DNA of 64,000 nucleotides from Oopsacas minuta (lineage: Eukaryota; Porifera; Hexactinellida; Lyssacinosida; Leucopsacidae), in assembly GCA_024704765.1 (NCBI GenBank), contig JAKMXF010000306.1, forward strand, positions 248,001 through 312,000, written 5' to 3'. A model generated the notes under the pieces. That model saw only the letters and a program-made list of their open reading frames with translations. It was not told where the DNA came from and ran no database searches. The translations under genes were made by a program, and so were the position numbers. Positions 14,142-24,526 of the stretch are shown in pieces (the stretch's first letter is position 1; each line of letters starts with the position of its first letter).

Positions 14142-14525
14142 TTATAGAACTAAAAGATATATCTGCTTTGTAACTTGATTTAACAACTTACAAAGTTTGG
14201 ATTTTGTCGCTGGCTGATGCAGTGACTCATATTTCGAACATTTAAATGTGAGACCTGCTTCTTCAGCTTGCTCGACATCGTATTGCTGAGAATGAATGTG
14301 AAGATTGACTAGAGTAATATCTAGCGTGTAAGAGATTGTGATGCACAAAATTCAACAACAAATTGCTTATTATCTAACAAAGTAAAGACCGTGAACGCAT
14401 TAATCACATCAAGTAATTGTAGAAATCCATTATGTATCTTTACCTGATATTGTGACTTGTAGAATTGTATAAATAACCTCAAAATTAGATATAATTTTGT
14501 ACTATTTCTATTATGGTCCTTCATA
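14142..14525 (-). other. inverted duplicate arm B with uncharacterised frames
   Basis: This is the reverse-strand counterpart of 13630-13860. Two overlapping minus-strand frames (14524-14321 and 14348-14142) are open for 67 and 68 codons. The first contains a CAG/GTAAAG donor-like site after the residues YKSQYQ. No family is recognised. It could be a duplicated exon remnant or simply a repeat with incidental open frames. Confidence 0.3.
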
Positions 14526-14539
14526 GCTTGATTAAAATG

Positions 14540-15628
14540 AAGATCTCGATTGAAAATTAAAACAATGAGTAATTCAACCCTTAATATATAATTAATGAGT
14601 ATGATCCTTGTTACAGATCACGGATCCAAAGATGTATTTTAGTGCCTAGGCCTTTGAATACTTGAATATATCATAATCGGTTATTCGGAACAAAACATTG
14701 GCTCCCGAGCTGTCCCTATTAGGCGGCTTCAACCGTACTCTTTTTGCTCAAGTTGAACCTACTCTCAAATCCCGTAATATACTCTATAGGCCAATCTGTA
14801 TGGTCTTTCTGTTATTCCGGATTTCTTTTGTGGATAATTGAATAAACTAAAGGATTTTTTGTAAATTTCACTTTTATGCCCTCGTTTAGCGTTAGTAATT
14901 CAAAACTTGTCTTATAGAAATATAACCTTGCTGTACTGAATTCTAATTAGTTTCTGGTGGACTATACAAGTTATTATTTAGATAATATAAGTTGGTATAT
15001 TATTAGTAAAACATTCGAGCATCTACCAATTGACATTTATGATAATTTCTTCTCCCCGCTTGTGATCCCTATAGCCAGGCATAACTGTAATTCCAGAGAT
15101 CTAAATTCAACAAGTGGAACGAGACTCTGAGGTGTTATCCTTTGTGTCCCTTTTGGGTAATTCTGAGTTGGGTTGAGATATTTTGAGTTAGCGGAAATTT
15201 CACAACCTAAATATGAAGTCTAGGTCCTTGCAACTCATCCCGGGAGTAATATTTCTTAAGAATGTATCTCGAATTTTGCTCTAAATCCAAAATGGAAATG
15301 TCGTGTTCCTCTTGGACATATGCTCTAATCATCGTAGAGTTTCTGTGAATTCATGCTTGTATCCTTCTTGGACGCCATTTCAGGTCTATAAAATGTGAAG
15401 TTTTTATAATTTCTCCTAATATTATGCACAATTTAAGCTAATTGTTCTGGCCCCGTTTTCTTTGGCCACCCCGTATTCGTACTTTTGTTATCTCAAGTGC
15501 ATTTCATATATTACTCTATGAATTTGCTATCATTTTGCACTATGTAAATTTACAACAAACTAATACTTTCTGAATGTGCTATAGTATTCCACACCCTTTC
15601 TTGTTTCTCATTTATCTTTCATTTTTAG
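14540..15628. other. no gene seen; presumed intron of WD40 gene
   Basis: This AT-rich sequence ends in a pyrimidine-rich tract and AG immediately before the exon at 15629. No other feature is visible. Confidence 0.4.
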
Positions 15629-16024
15629 GTGATGTTCTTCATGTTTTGGATCTAGGGACTCCGACTTATAGAATATTTCAAGTTTTTGAGAACTATATAT
15701 ATTTACAATCAGAATTTGGTATCACTGAATTGAACATGCAATCCATTTGTTCTTTATATCGCTCTCTTCCTTCTCCAATTACATGTTTGTGTCATTTATT
15801 TTCCTCAACAATATTTTTATGTATGAATTCTGGAATGCTAGCAATTATTAATACTTTTATATGTGAGATCGTTAATGTACTTTGTATTGATGAACATTTG
15901 GGTTGTGTACATCAAGTGATTATGTCCCAGGAAAATGGGTTATTGCTAGTTTTAACGGATGTTGGAAACATACTGCTTGGCAAAATGGATACATTTCCAA
16001 TTAGCCTCATCAAAATCCTGAGAG
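15629..16024 (+). CDS. exon of WDR97/WDR87-like WD40-repeat protein
   Basis: The exon follows a T-rich tract ending in TTTTTAG and stops at AGAG followed by GTACAA, both good splice sites. It encodes about 132 residues beginning GDVLHVLDLGTPTYRIF. A PITCLCHL segment, a beta-rich run around EIVNVLCIDE, and a closing LVLTDVGNILLGKMDTFP segment follow. The pattern of a short blade, a threshold statement about a stored value, and the next blade resembles the first WD40 propeller of the vertebrate WDR97/WDR87 family, whose members have been linked to cilia and sperm. That function is known only by family and is not shown here. The exon ends in phase 1, whereas the next recognised exon starts with a single spare base, so a small exon between them has probably been missed. 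Confidence 0.65.
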
Positions 16025-17137
16025 GTACAATTATGTATTGTGACTCTTCAAGTATCTGTATATTCTTGCTTGCTAAGTTTGCTATTTGCTAAGTTGGAGT
16101 TAGATTCCTACCAACACATCTTATAATCACTCCAGACAGAAAAGACATATGCTATAGCGCTCGCTTGCTAGGTCGCTGCTCAACAGCATAATCCCTTAGG
16201 TTAGATTCATTATTACACATAAATGTCTTACTACTTTTGTTCGCGATCCGGGAGGATAAACTTTGCACTTTGTGCCTCGGTTAATAATATAGCAGAAAGA
16301 TTTTAGTATCCCTGTTCCATCCAAATTACATTCAATGACCTTCTGTAGTGACGCTGCAGATGCAATCTCGATTTGGCTAAGTGATCTCGGCACTTCGTGC
16401 CTCGGGGATTATATAATTCAAAAATTTGTCGAAAATTCAGAAAATTTTAATGTATTTCTACAGTCTTGATGGTATAATAATCGGATGAACAGTTAGTTTT
16501 TGGCCTGAATCATGAGTTCAAGACATTTGTATCTTACTGTTGTGCCCGTGATTCAGATTTTAACCTCCCATCATGTATATTATCTGAGCAGTGGTATATA
16601 ATGTGACTTTTTGAAATTCAATATGTTCCTAAATTTTTCCCAACCATCGAACATGTCCGACCCAAGCACAAAATATCCCTGTATGCCAAACATCAACCCA
16701 ACCGATTTTCCAGTTTCTTCTAACACACAAACATATATACAAAGTTTTACTTCTATGCATTTATAGGTTAATCCCGTGTTAGTAATAATGGCCTAAAATT
16801 ATCACATCATCCGAAAGACTAGCACAAAGGTGTATTAAGCCCCTGTTGAGATGAGATTTGAACGATATATTAAAACTAGTTGTTATTCCTAATATTCGGA
16901 TGTCTGAACTGTCAAACAACCTAGGTTTGGGCAATCGTCGGCCTGTTGTTCCAATATACATGACTCTCAAACCTCATAATTTCGTTTTAGCCTAACTTAT
17001 TCGGTCTTAGAAATATTGCCGAATCCAAAGTCTTTCACTAAACCTAATACTTAATTGCACATCTTACGATAGGATCGTGAGATTTTTGACGAGTTTCGTG
17101 GTTTTGAAAGTTCCGGATTAAGAGTCCTGGATAAATA
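16025..17137. other. intronic; dispersed-repeat fragments
   Basis: No gene is seen. At 16203-16410 there are motifs of the GCACTTCGTGCCTCGG type that recur at 19087, 27540 and 32775. At 16650-16700 a block with CCCTGTATGCCAAACATCAA recurs near 32465-32520. Confidence 0.4.
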
Positions 17138-18047
17138 CAGTCAAAGGACAAAAGTATTCGGCCACACAAATATATTATCATAAATTATATACTCTTTCCC
17201 GCCGCTCTATATTGTGTAGTCTATATTCATAGCTTCAATCTAGTAATTTGCATAGAGTAACATATGTTTTTCAAGAATTTCAAAAAATATTTTCGATTTA
17301 CACTTTTGAAGGTGTTAATTATTAATAATAAGCAGATGATTATTGATAATCAAAATATGTTGTAATTCGATGCCTATTAAGAATCTATATTTCTGACTTG
17401 ATATTTGAATTCTAAGTAGGCGAGTTACCTCAGATTGATATTTCCAATGGGATTGAACAATTTTTACCAAAGTTATAGAAGAATTTCAATTTGTGCCATT
17501 TGTGGCACCTTTTGCCCAAGGTGGCACAAGTGGCCGCTACCAAGAAGTTATTTTATAATTCAAGGGTTAGCATAGTTATATCATTCCAAAATACTACTTT
17601 GACTTATTCCTCCTAACACTAGTTAAGTTCCTTGTAGTGGCGCTTATTCCTGCCACCTGTGCCACTTTTTGAAAAAAGTGGCACAAGTGGCGCAAATTGA
17701 AATATTTCTATAACTTTGGGAAAATTGTTCAATCCCATTGGAAATTTCAATCTGGGGTAACTCGCCTACGTAGAATTCAAATATCAAGTCAGAAATTATA
17801 GATTCTTAATAGGCTTTGGATTACCACATATTTTGATTATCAATAATTATCTAATAATTATTAATAATTAACACCTTCAAAATGTGCAAATCGAAAATAT
17901 TTTTTTGAAATTCTTGAAAAACATGTTATTCTCTGCAATTACTAGATTGCAGATACGAATATAGACTATACAATATATAGGAACGTGAAAGAGTATACAA
18001 TTTATGACAATATATTTGTGTGGTCGAATACTTTTGTCCCTTGACTG
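17138..18047. mobile_element. TA-flanked foldback element, copy 1
   Basis: The element is bounded by TA and begins CAGTCAAAGGACAAAAGTAT; the far end is its inverse. Each half is an arm of about 400 bp that is the near-perfect inverse of the other. A central block of about 100 bp separates short GTGGCAC/GTGCCAC repeats. The ends resemble Tc1-type terminal repeats, so it is probably moved by a Tc1-like transposase encoded elsewhere. It carries no coding frame. Its central block is in the opposite orientation to those of copies 2 and 3. Confidence 0.8.
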
Positions 18048-20347
18048 TATTTTCCCCAAACACATTTATAGATCAAATTTGGAATTTCAACTACGGTAGA
18101 AATTTTGGAATAGCTCGTTTTCTTAGTGCAGCTAGTAAATGGAGATGTCCTAAGGGCATGGACGATGTGTGAAATCAATCCTTCCATCCTACTTTGCGCA
18201 TTATAGCTGTCGAATTTCCATGAAAATTGGTGTTATATTAGCACGCTTCACTTGCTAGGACGCTGCGCTAAGCCTCAGTGTAAGTATTATTCAATGAGCT
18301 AATTTCTTGATGCTTATTGTTGCCATGCGACTGGATAGACTCGGCAATACATGCCTTCAGATCGGTTGAATTTTCGGAAAATATATTTTTACCTCGTCAG
18401 TTCCGATATGGGGATGACCTAATGGCATAGATGATTTGCGACGTCTGCACGTGAGATATCCAAGAGTCCGATTTGCATGAAAATAGGTACACATATACAT
18501 TATGGGCCAGACATTTGCTCCTTCGTAATGAAGTATTTCTAAAGTTAATTTTTCAAACCTATTTGGCGATTTGTCATATTTTCACAGCTTGTTATGCAAG
18601 TAACTAGAAACTAATCTAGAGATTTGGTTTCAACATGTTGTCAGTTTCACAGGTTATCATATGATTTATCAAATTTTTAGACCTTTTGCATATTATCCAA
18701 AATCTTGCTAGTAATTTCGTTTTTCTGCTATTCAATTGTTATCTAGAATGTAGGTTGCAATTTTGACGTTTTCAAATTTATATCTACGTGATTTAATATT
18801 CACTGCCTTTCCAAAGGTAATTGGTCATGTAGAATCCAAATTTGATATTTTTAAGTCCATATCTACATGATCTAACTCACGTATTTTCACAGCTTTATGT
18901 ATATATTTCCGATTCATGGTGAGATTTCGCCAAAGGTTATACAGGAGTTAATTGCAGGATACATATTTAGAATTTTTCACATATGATTTTGAGGTTAGAA
19001 CCTGAAGTTCAGTAGGGGACGAATAATTCCATCTCACGGCCATATGTGGTAGAATTGGTGCTTCTAGGTTGTTGTAGTTAATTATCTAGGTTCTTTGTGC
19101 CTTGAGTATTTTGAAATTCTCAAAAATATCGAATTTCGAATAAGTTTCATTTTCTTGTATAGTAATCGTGATCTAATAATTCCATGACGAGTCATCTTTG
19201 TTCGAAGTGATGACATAACATTTTGCCTATTAGTGGTAACTATTTTTCAAATTTAATACTTCCATCATGTATATCACGTGGGATGTGGCTGATATTGTGA
19301 TTCTTCTGATGCTAAAAGTGTGACCATAACGTCCTAACTTCTTCTTAGGTGTTAAATTCTGTCTGAAATTTAAACTACTCCGAGTCAGCCACAAAATTGT
19401 TTCGTTTGCTAAAATCAGCACTGAGGATCTTCAGCTTCTTCAATAATTTCCAACATACAAATATATATGCACGTGTATATATTTATTTATACTATACAGA
19501 ATCATATTTTCACTCCATTCTATGTCAATTACAAGAGCATGTATAAAATTTGGTTTCAGGATTTTGTTAGAGTAATTGAGGGTATTGATACCGATTTTCA
19601 TAATACTATACCTTTTGCTTCAATATCAAAATGGTGATGGGTATCTCTCTGTAACATTTAGAGGTTAGTAATCGAATATATAGATTCCAATTTTGATATT
19701 TTCAAACATATATCTACATGATTCAAACATAATTCAATATGGTTAATATTTAAGGTTAAATTTTGCATGCGGTCAAATTTTTAGACAAATAATTTGTCCA
19801 TTGTATGAAACATGACCCAGTGATCTAAACTGCACAACCAGTATATAATCTGGACATATTTTTGATTTATAGTACTTGCGCAGCGGGAACTAGGAATATT
19901 CTAACTAAATACCAGAATACTGCTAGAAATCTTGGGATGAGAACGTTCATTTTATTTGAGATTTCGTTACTTCATCAAATGCTGACAGAATTGCCATATT
20001 TGCAAACTTCTGGAATTAAGTCTAATCTGATTTTGTTATGATTCTCTTAATCTGTGTAAATTTCTCTTCGTTTACCCTATTACGTACGAAGATTTACGTT
20101 CGTAATGAAATGGAACACATAAATATTACATCTTCCTTCTAACCAATTGTCGTACCCATAAGGAGACCTTTTTGCCTTCTCTGATGTCTTTTTCCAAAGA
20201 GGTTTCGAATTAAATTTGCCCTTTCTCGATTATTCCCTGAAACAGGATGTTTAAAATTTTTCTAAACTTCGATAACAATTGGCGAAATTTTATTTCCTTT
20301 TGTTAGAATTTTAATCGAAATATGTTTTCATTTTTTTCCTTATACTA
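18048..20347. other. intronic; short dispersed repeats
   Basis: No gene is seen. A motif reading GATATTTT or similar followed by ATATCTACATGAT occurs at 18744, 18827 and 19678. Another block, with GGGATGACCTAATGGCAT, occurs at about 18130 and 18405 in diverged form. These look like fragments of old repeats. Confidence 0.4.
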
Positions 20348-20411
20348 CTACGGGCGTTCAATAAATTCTGATCACTGTGTTACTGTGGGGATTTATAACA
20401 CAACAGTAATA

Positions 20412-21319
20412 CAGTCAATGGACAAAAGTATTCGACCACACAAATTTATTGTCATAAATTGTATACTCTTTCCCGCTCCTATATATTGTGTAGTCTATAT
20501 TCGTGGCTGCAATCTAGTAATTTGCATAGAATAACGTATGTTTTCCGAGTATTTCAAAAAAAAAAATTTTCGATTTACACATTTTGAAGGTGTTAATTAT
20601 TAATAATCATTTGATAATTATTGATAATCAAAATGTGTGGTAATTCAAAACCTATTAAGAATCTGTAATTTCTGACTTGATATTTGAATTCTACGTAAGC
20701 GAGTTACCCCAGATTGAAATTTCCAATGAGATTGAACAATTTTTACCAAAGTTATAGAAGAATTTCAATTTGTGCCACTTGAGCCACTTTTTGAAAAAGG
20801 TGGCACAGGCGGCAGGAAAATGCGCCACTATGAGGAAATCAACTAGGGTTAGGAGGAATAAGTCAAAGTAGTATTTTCGAATGATATGACTATGCTAACC
20901 CTTGAATTACAAAATAACCTCTGGGTAACGACCACTTGTGCCACCTTAGGCAAAAGGTGGCACAAATTGAAATCTTCTATAACTTTGGTAAAAATTATTC
21001 AATCTCATTGGAAATTTAAATCTAGGGTAATTCGCCTACGTAGAATTCAAATATCAGGTCAGAAATTACAGATTCTTAATAGGTTTTGAATTACCACATA
21101 ATTTGATTATCAATAATTATCAAATAATTATTAATAATTAACACTTTCACAAAGTGTAAATCGAAAACATTTTTTGAAATTCTCGAAAAACATATGTTAT
21201 TCTATGCAAATTACTAGATTGCAGCTACGAATATAGACTACACAATATATAGGAGCGGGAAAGAGTATACAATTTGTGACAATATATTTGTGTGGTCGAA
21301 TACTTTTGTCCCCTGACTG
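20412..21319. mobile_element. foldback element copy 2, nested in the mariner
   Basis: This has the same family and structure as the element at 17138. It is flanked by TA and lies between the mariner 5-prime terminal repeat and its coding region. The insertion is therefore younger than the mariner copy. The short frames on both strands inside it are incidental. Confidence 0.85.
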
Positions 21320-21445
21320 TATATTGATATTTGAATATGAATACTTAATCCTCTGTCTACAAGCTAGTATTGATTTTTTCATTATCGCTTAAAAACTCTA
21401 CAAGTTATATCCAATTTACAACAGGTGTTTTTATACTATACCTTT

Positions 21446-22379
21446 ATGACATCACTTGGCAAGAATTCTAAAATCGAGCCAAGAGCTTATGTCAAGATAC
21501 GTACTCTCCTCGGGAAATCTGCACACGAGATACATCTTGATTTGGTTCAAGTCTATACTACGAAAGGTGCTCTGTCTTATGCAGGTGTCAGAAGATGGGC
21601 TCAGCGTTTCAGGTTGGGAAGAAAGTCCATCGAAGATGACCCTCTGCCTGGAGCACCAATCAGGACTCCATCTCCCATTAAACCGTGCGCAATCAAGAAA
21701 CTGACAGACGAGACCCACATATAACTATCAGGGAACTTTCTAACAGTGTTGGTATCTCGATGGGAAGTGTAGACCACATTTTAAGATCACAGCTGAAGTT
21801 GACGAAGGTTTGTGCCAGATGGGTCCCACATTTACTCACAAATGCCCAGAAAGAGACAAGGGTGAGATGTCGTCGTAATCTCCTTAAATCCTACAAAGAA
21901 TGTAACCCGCGAAGATTATTTGAGATAGTGACTGGTGATGAGACATGGGTTCAGTAAACACACCTTTTTCCAAACAGGGAAATAAGGTGTGGATAGGAAA
22001 GCACTCAGACCCTCCGATGATACCGCGTCCAGATTTCAGATCATCGAAGATCATGTATTGCATATTTTTTGATGCACATGGCCCAGTGGCCCAGGTGATA
22101 ATTCCAAAGGGACAAACTGTTACTGGAAGCTTCTACACTAGTAATTGTCTTGGTGCAGTGGAAGAAAGCTTGTTGAAGAGGAGAAAAAGGCCTGGTGCTA
22201 AAGAGTTGAGATTATTAGATGATAATGTCCGTCTTCACCAAACCAAGCAAGTCAAAGAAAACATCTTAAGGATGGGAATGATTGAGCTTGAACATCCACC
22301 CTACAACCCAGATCTAGCTCCTTGTGATTTCTATCTCTTCCCTAAGCTTAAGGAATACCTCTCTAGTCGTCAATTTTAG
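21446..22379 (+). pseudogene. mariner transposase, frame-broken
   Basis: Three overlapping frames together cover a whole mariner transposase. The N-terminal part (from 21446) has the RAYVKIRTLLGKS helix-turn-helix region and VRRWAQRF. The middle part (21685-21957) has the CARWVPHLL motif and the first catalytic Asp in TGDETWV. The C-terminal part (21945-22379) has the second Asp in LLDDN and a third Asp in PDLAPCDFYLF, 34 residues later, the D34D signature. Frameshifts fall near 21700 and 21950, and the residue after the first catalytic motif is disrupted. It is inactive as read. It is similar to the element at 59568 but not a close copy. Confidence 0.85.
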
Positions 22380-22689
22380 CTACAGCGCAGTACTGAGAGC
22401 GGCGATTTACCAGTATCTCAAACGGATACCGCCGGAAGTCTATAAAAATATTTTGTACAATGGTAGGAGCGTCTTCAACGCTGTATAAATAATGGTGGGA
22501 GTATTTCGAAAAAAATCAAACACTGATTGTTTGTTTACAGCTTATTTTTGAGTACTTTTGGGGGTAGTGATCAGAACTTATTGAACACCCGTAGTAGGAT
22601 TGTTTTATTTTATATTAAGATTATTCAGGTATGATGTACCTTTGTTAGCACTTGCTAATTCCTGTTTCACTAAGGTTGTTTCTTATCTA

Positions 22690-23924
22690 CAGGGTTAGGC
22701 ATAAGTTCTGTACCAAGTATGAACTAGTATATTTCTTATCTTACCATAATAGTTGATGAAATTTGTAATGAATTAGTGAATATACATACTAATGATACGA
22801 AATAAATTTAGCTCTTCGAATGTATTGCCCTTTGCTGCGATACATGGGCTCAATCGCTTGGAGAAATTATCGGTAGTAGCACGCAACACATCCTCATTGA
22901 TTAAATCCCACTCTCTTCTCAAGGAAGACTTCAGACTTTCCACATTCTTGTAAGGCTTTGTACATACACTAGACTCTAAGATAGACTATATACAGAAATC
23001 CATAGGGTTTAGATCTGGAGAAGTGGTCGGCCATTCTTCAGTTGATATAAATTCCGGTACATAGAGTTCAACCGCTCAGATGTCATTTTGGCTTTGTAAG
23101 AGGAGTGGAATCTTGCTGGAACACCTAATGCGCGCAATTGAAGTACTCACCAGCCCAAGGCTTCAATTTGTTCTCAAAAATGCTCTCAATATACACTTCT
23201 TTGTTAATTTTCACCCCTTTCTCAATGAACACCAGAGGTTTCGGTCCATCGAGGTAATGGCTCCCCAAACTATGACCGGTGTAGGTTTCTGAGTTTTTTT
23301 ATTGTGCGTATTGACGACGATATAGACTTTTGATTTGGAGCAAGAATTCGACTGTTTTGGCGATTATATGCCATTCCTACGGTAAAATCTTTTCATCGGA
23401 GGATACAATACTCTGGTGCGTGCAACTAGTGAATCTTTTCTCAGAATCAGACATTTTTAATACCTACGCCTCTTATTCACCTCAAAAAGTAACTGTACTT
23501 CTCCAAATTTGTAGCATTTTAAGCCTAAATCCTCTTATACTATCCTCCCCTACTTCTGGTTGAAAAATAGGAGTCTTTGCCATACCTTGGATGCTTCTGA
23601 TAGGATTCGTCCTGTCCTTCTTCCGGACGAACTTCTTAACAGCAGGAGTACGAATAGGACGAGATCCACCTTTTCTGAACCTGTCCTGAGTACTGCCTGT
23701 CTCCTTGTAACGTTTGATTGCGAGGTAGACCATACATCTATTTATGGACAGTATTTTTGATATTTCGGAAGCTGACTTGCCTTCATTATGATGCAAGATT
23801 GTCAATGACTGTTTTGCTTCTTTGTCCATAGATCAACAAATTTTCTCTAGTAGGAATCAGTGCTCTATACATTGCTTGAGATATTGAAGACAGTATGTGA
23901 TCTATATGTATTCGCCTAATCCTG
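22690..23924 (-). mobile_element. DD37D Tc1/mariner-superfamily element, degraded
   Basis: One end reads CAGGGTTAGGCATAAGTTCT after a TA at 22688. A weaker inverse copy ends at 23924 before TA. The 1.24-kb length suits the superfamily. The transposase lies on the minus strand. Confidence 0.65.
22800..23829 (-). pseudogene. DD37D-type transposase, frame-broken
   Basis: The start at 23829 gives MDKEAKQSLTILHHNEGKSA, a helix-turn-helix with ASEISKILSINRCMVYLAI. A GGSRPIRTP linker follows, then KKFVRKKDRTNPIRSIQGMA. Further along the strand the piece PVIVWGAITS is visible, and near 23030 the terminal SPDLNPMDF motif. Several stops and shifts lie between. The arrangement and the SPDLNPMD ending match the elements at 41909 and 45324, which show 37 residues between the second and third Asp. 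The second Asp is not clearly visible here. Confidence 0.65.
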
Positions 23925-24526
23925 TAAGCTCGACTTACAGTCATCAGTACATATCATATATGCGTATACATTAAATTCAGCCAAATTGTGATTCTGTTAT
24001 TTCTAAGTTACTATTTCCAGGCATATATATTAATTCTTTAATATATTTAATAAATCCATATTATATACAGCACTAGAAGTATCTATTATTTAACAAATAT
24101 ACGCAGAATTATTAGCCATGACATGGTGTTATATAATTAATATTTTTCATTTAAATTCAGCGGAAAACTGTAACCAATATATAAATTCTACAAGAATACG
24201 AAGGTGTAGAACCCTTTTCTCTCTAGAAACTTGTGAAAATTACGTAGCTTTGCTTTCATAATTTTTGCAAGAGGCCTGACAAAAATTTGACGAGTCTGAA
24301 ATCGTGGCAGATGGTGTCCGATTGATTACCAAAGGGGACACAGTGGCACGAAATGACAGTTTGGTGGAAATAGCAATTTATGTAACAGATATGCATTTAT
24401 GATGTATTATTGACGTATAGGTTATCTACCATATACAACAGATTTACACTATCAGAATTTATATACGGCTTCGGAATCACGAGTTATGACGTCATTGGAA
24501 TGTCAATATAGTTTTTAGAAATATAC
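23925..24526. other. no gene; 3-prime flank of RAG1-like gene
   Basis: This is AT-rich sequence downstream of the minus-strand transposase gene. The heptamer CACAGTG occurs at 24339-24345, reading inward, but no matching inverse end is visible on the other side of the gene. A polyadenylation signal cannot be assigned with confidence. Confidence 0.3.

Larger units (their letters stand above)
20348..22594 (+). mobile_element. mariner-type element interrupted by a foldback element
   Basis: The terminal repeats CTACGGGCGTTCAATAAA and their inverse at 22566-22594 match closely, with flanking TA. Without the 908-bp inserted foldback the element is about 1.34 kb, normal for mariner. Its transposase gene lies entirely to the right of the insertion. 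Confidence 0.85.

Noticed and set aside
24339-24345. CACAGTG heptamer downstream of the RAG1-like gene, like a recombination signal or Transib end
   Set aside because: A 7-mer is expected by chance in this length, and no inverse copy or matching 5-bp flank was found at the other side (26657-27300).
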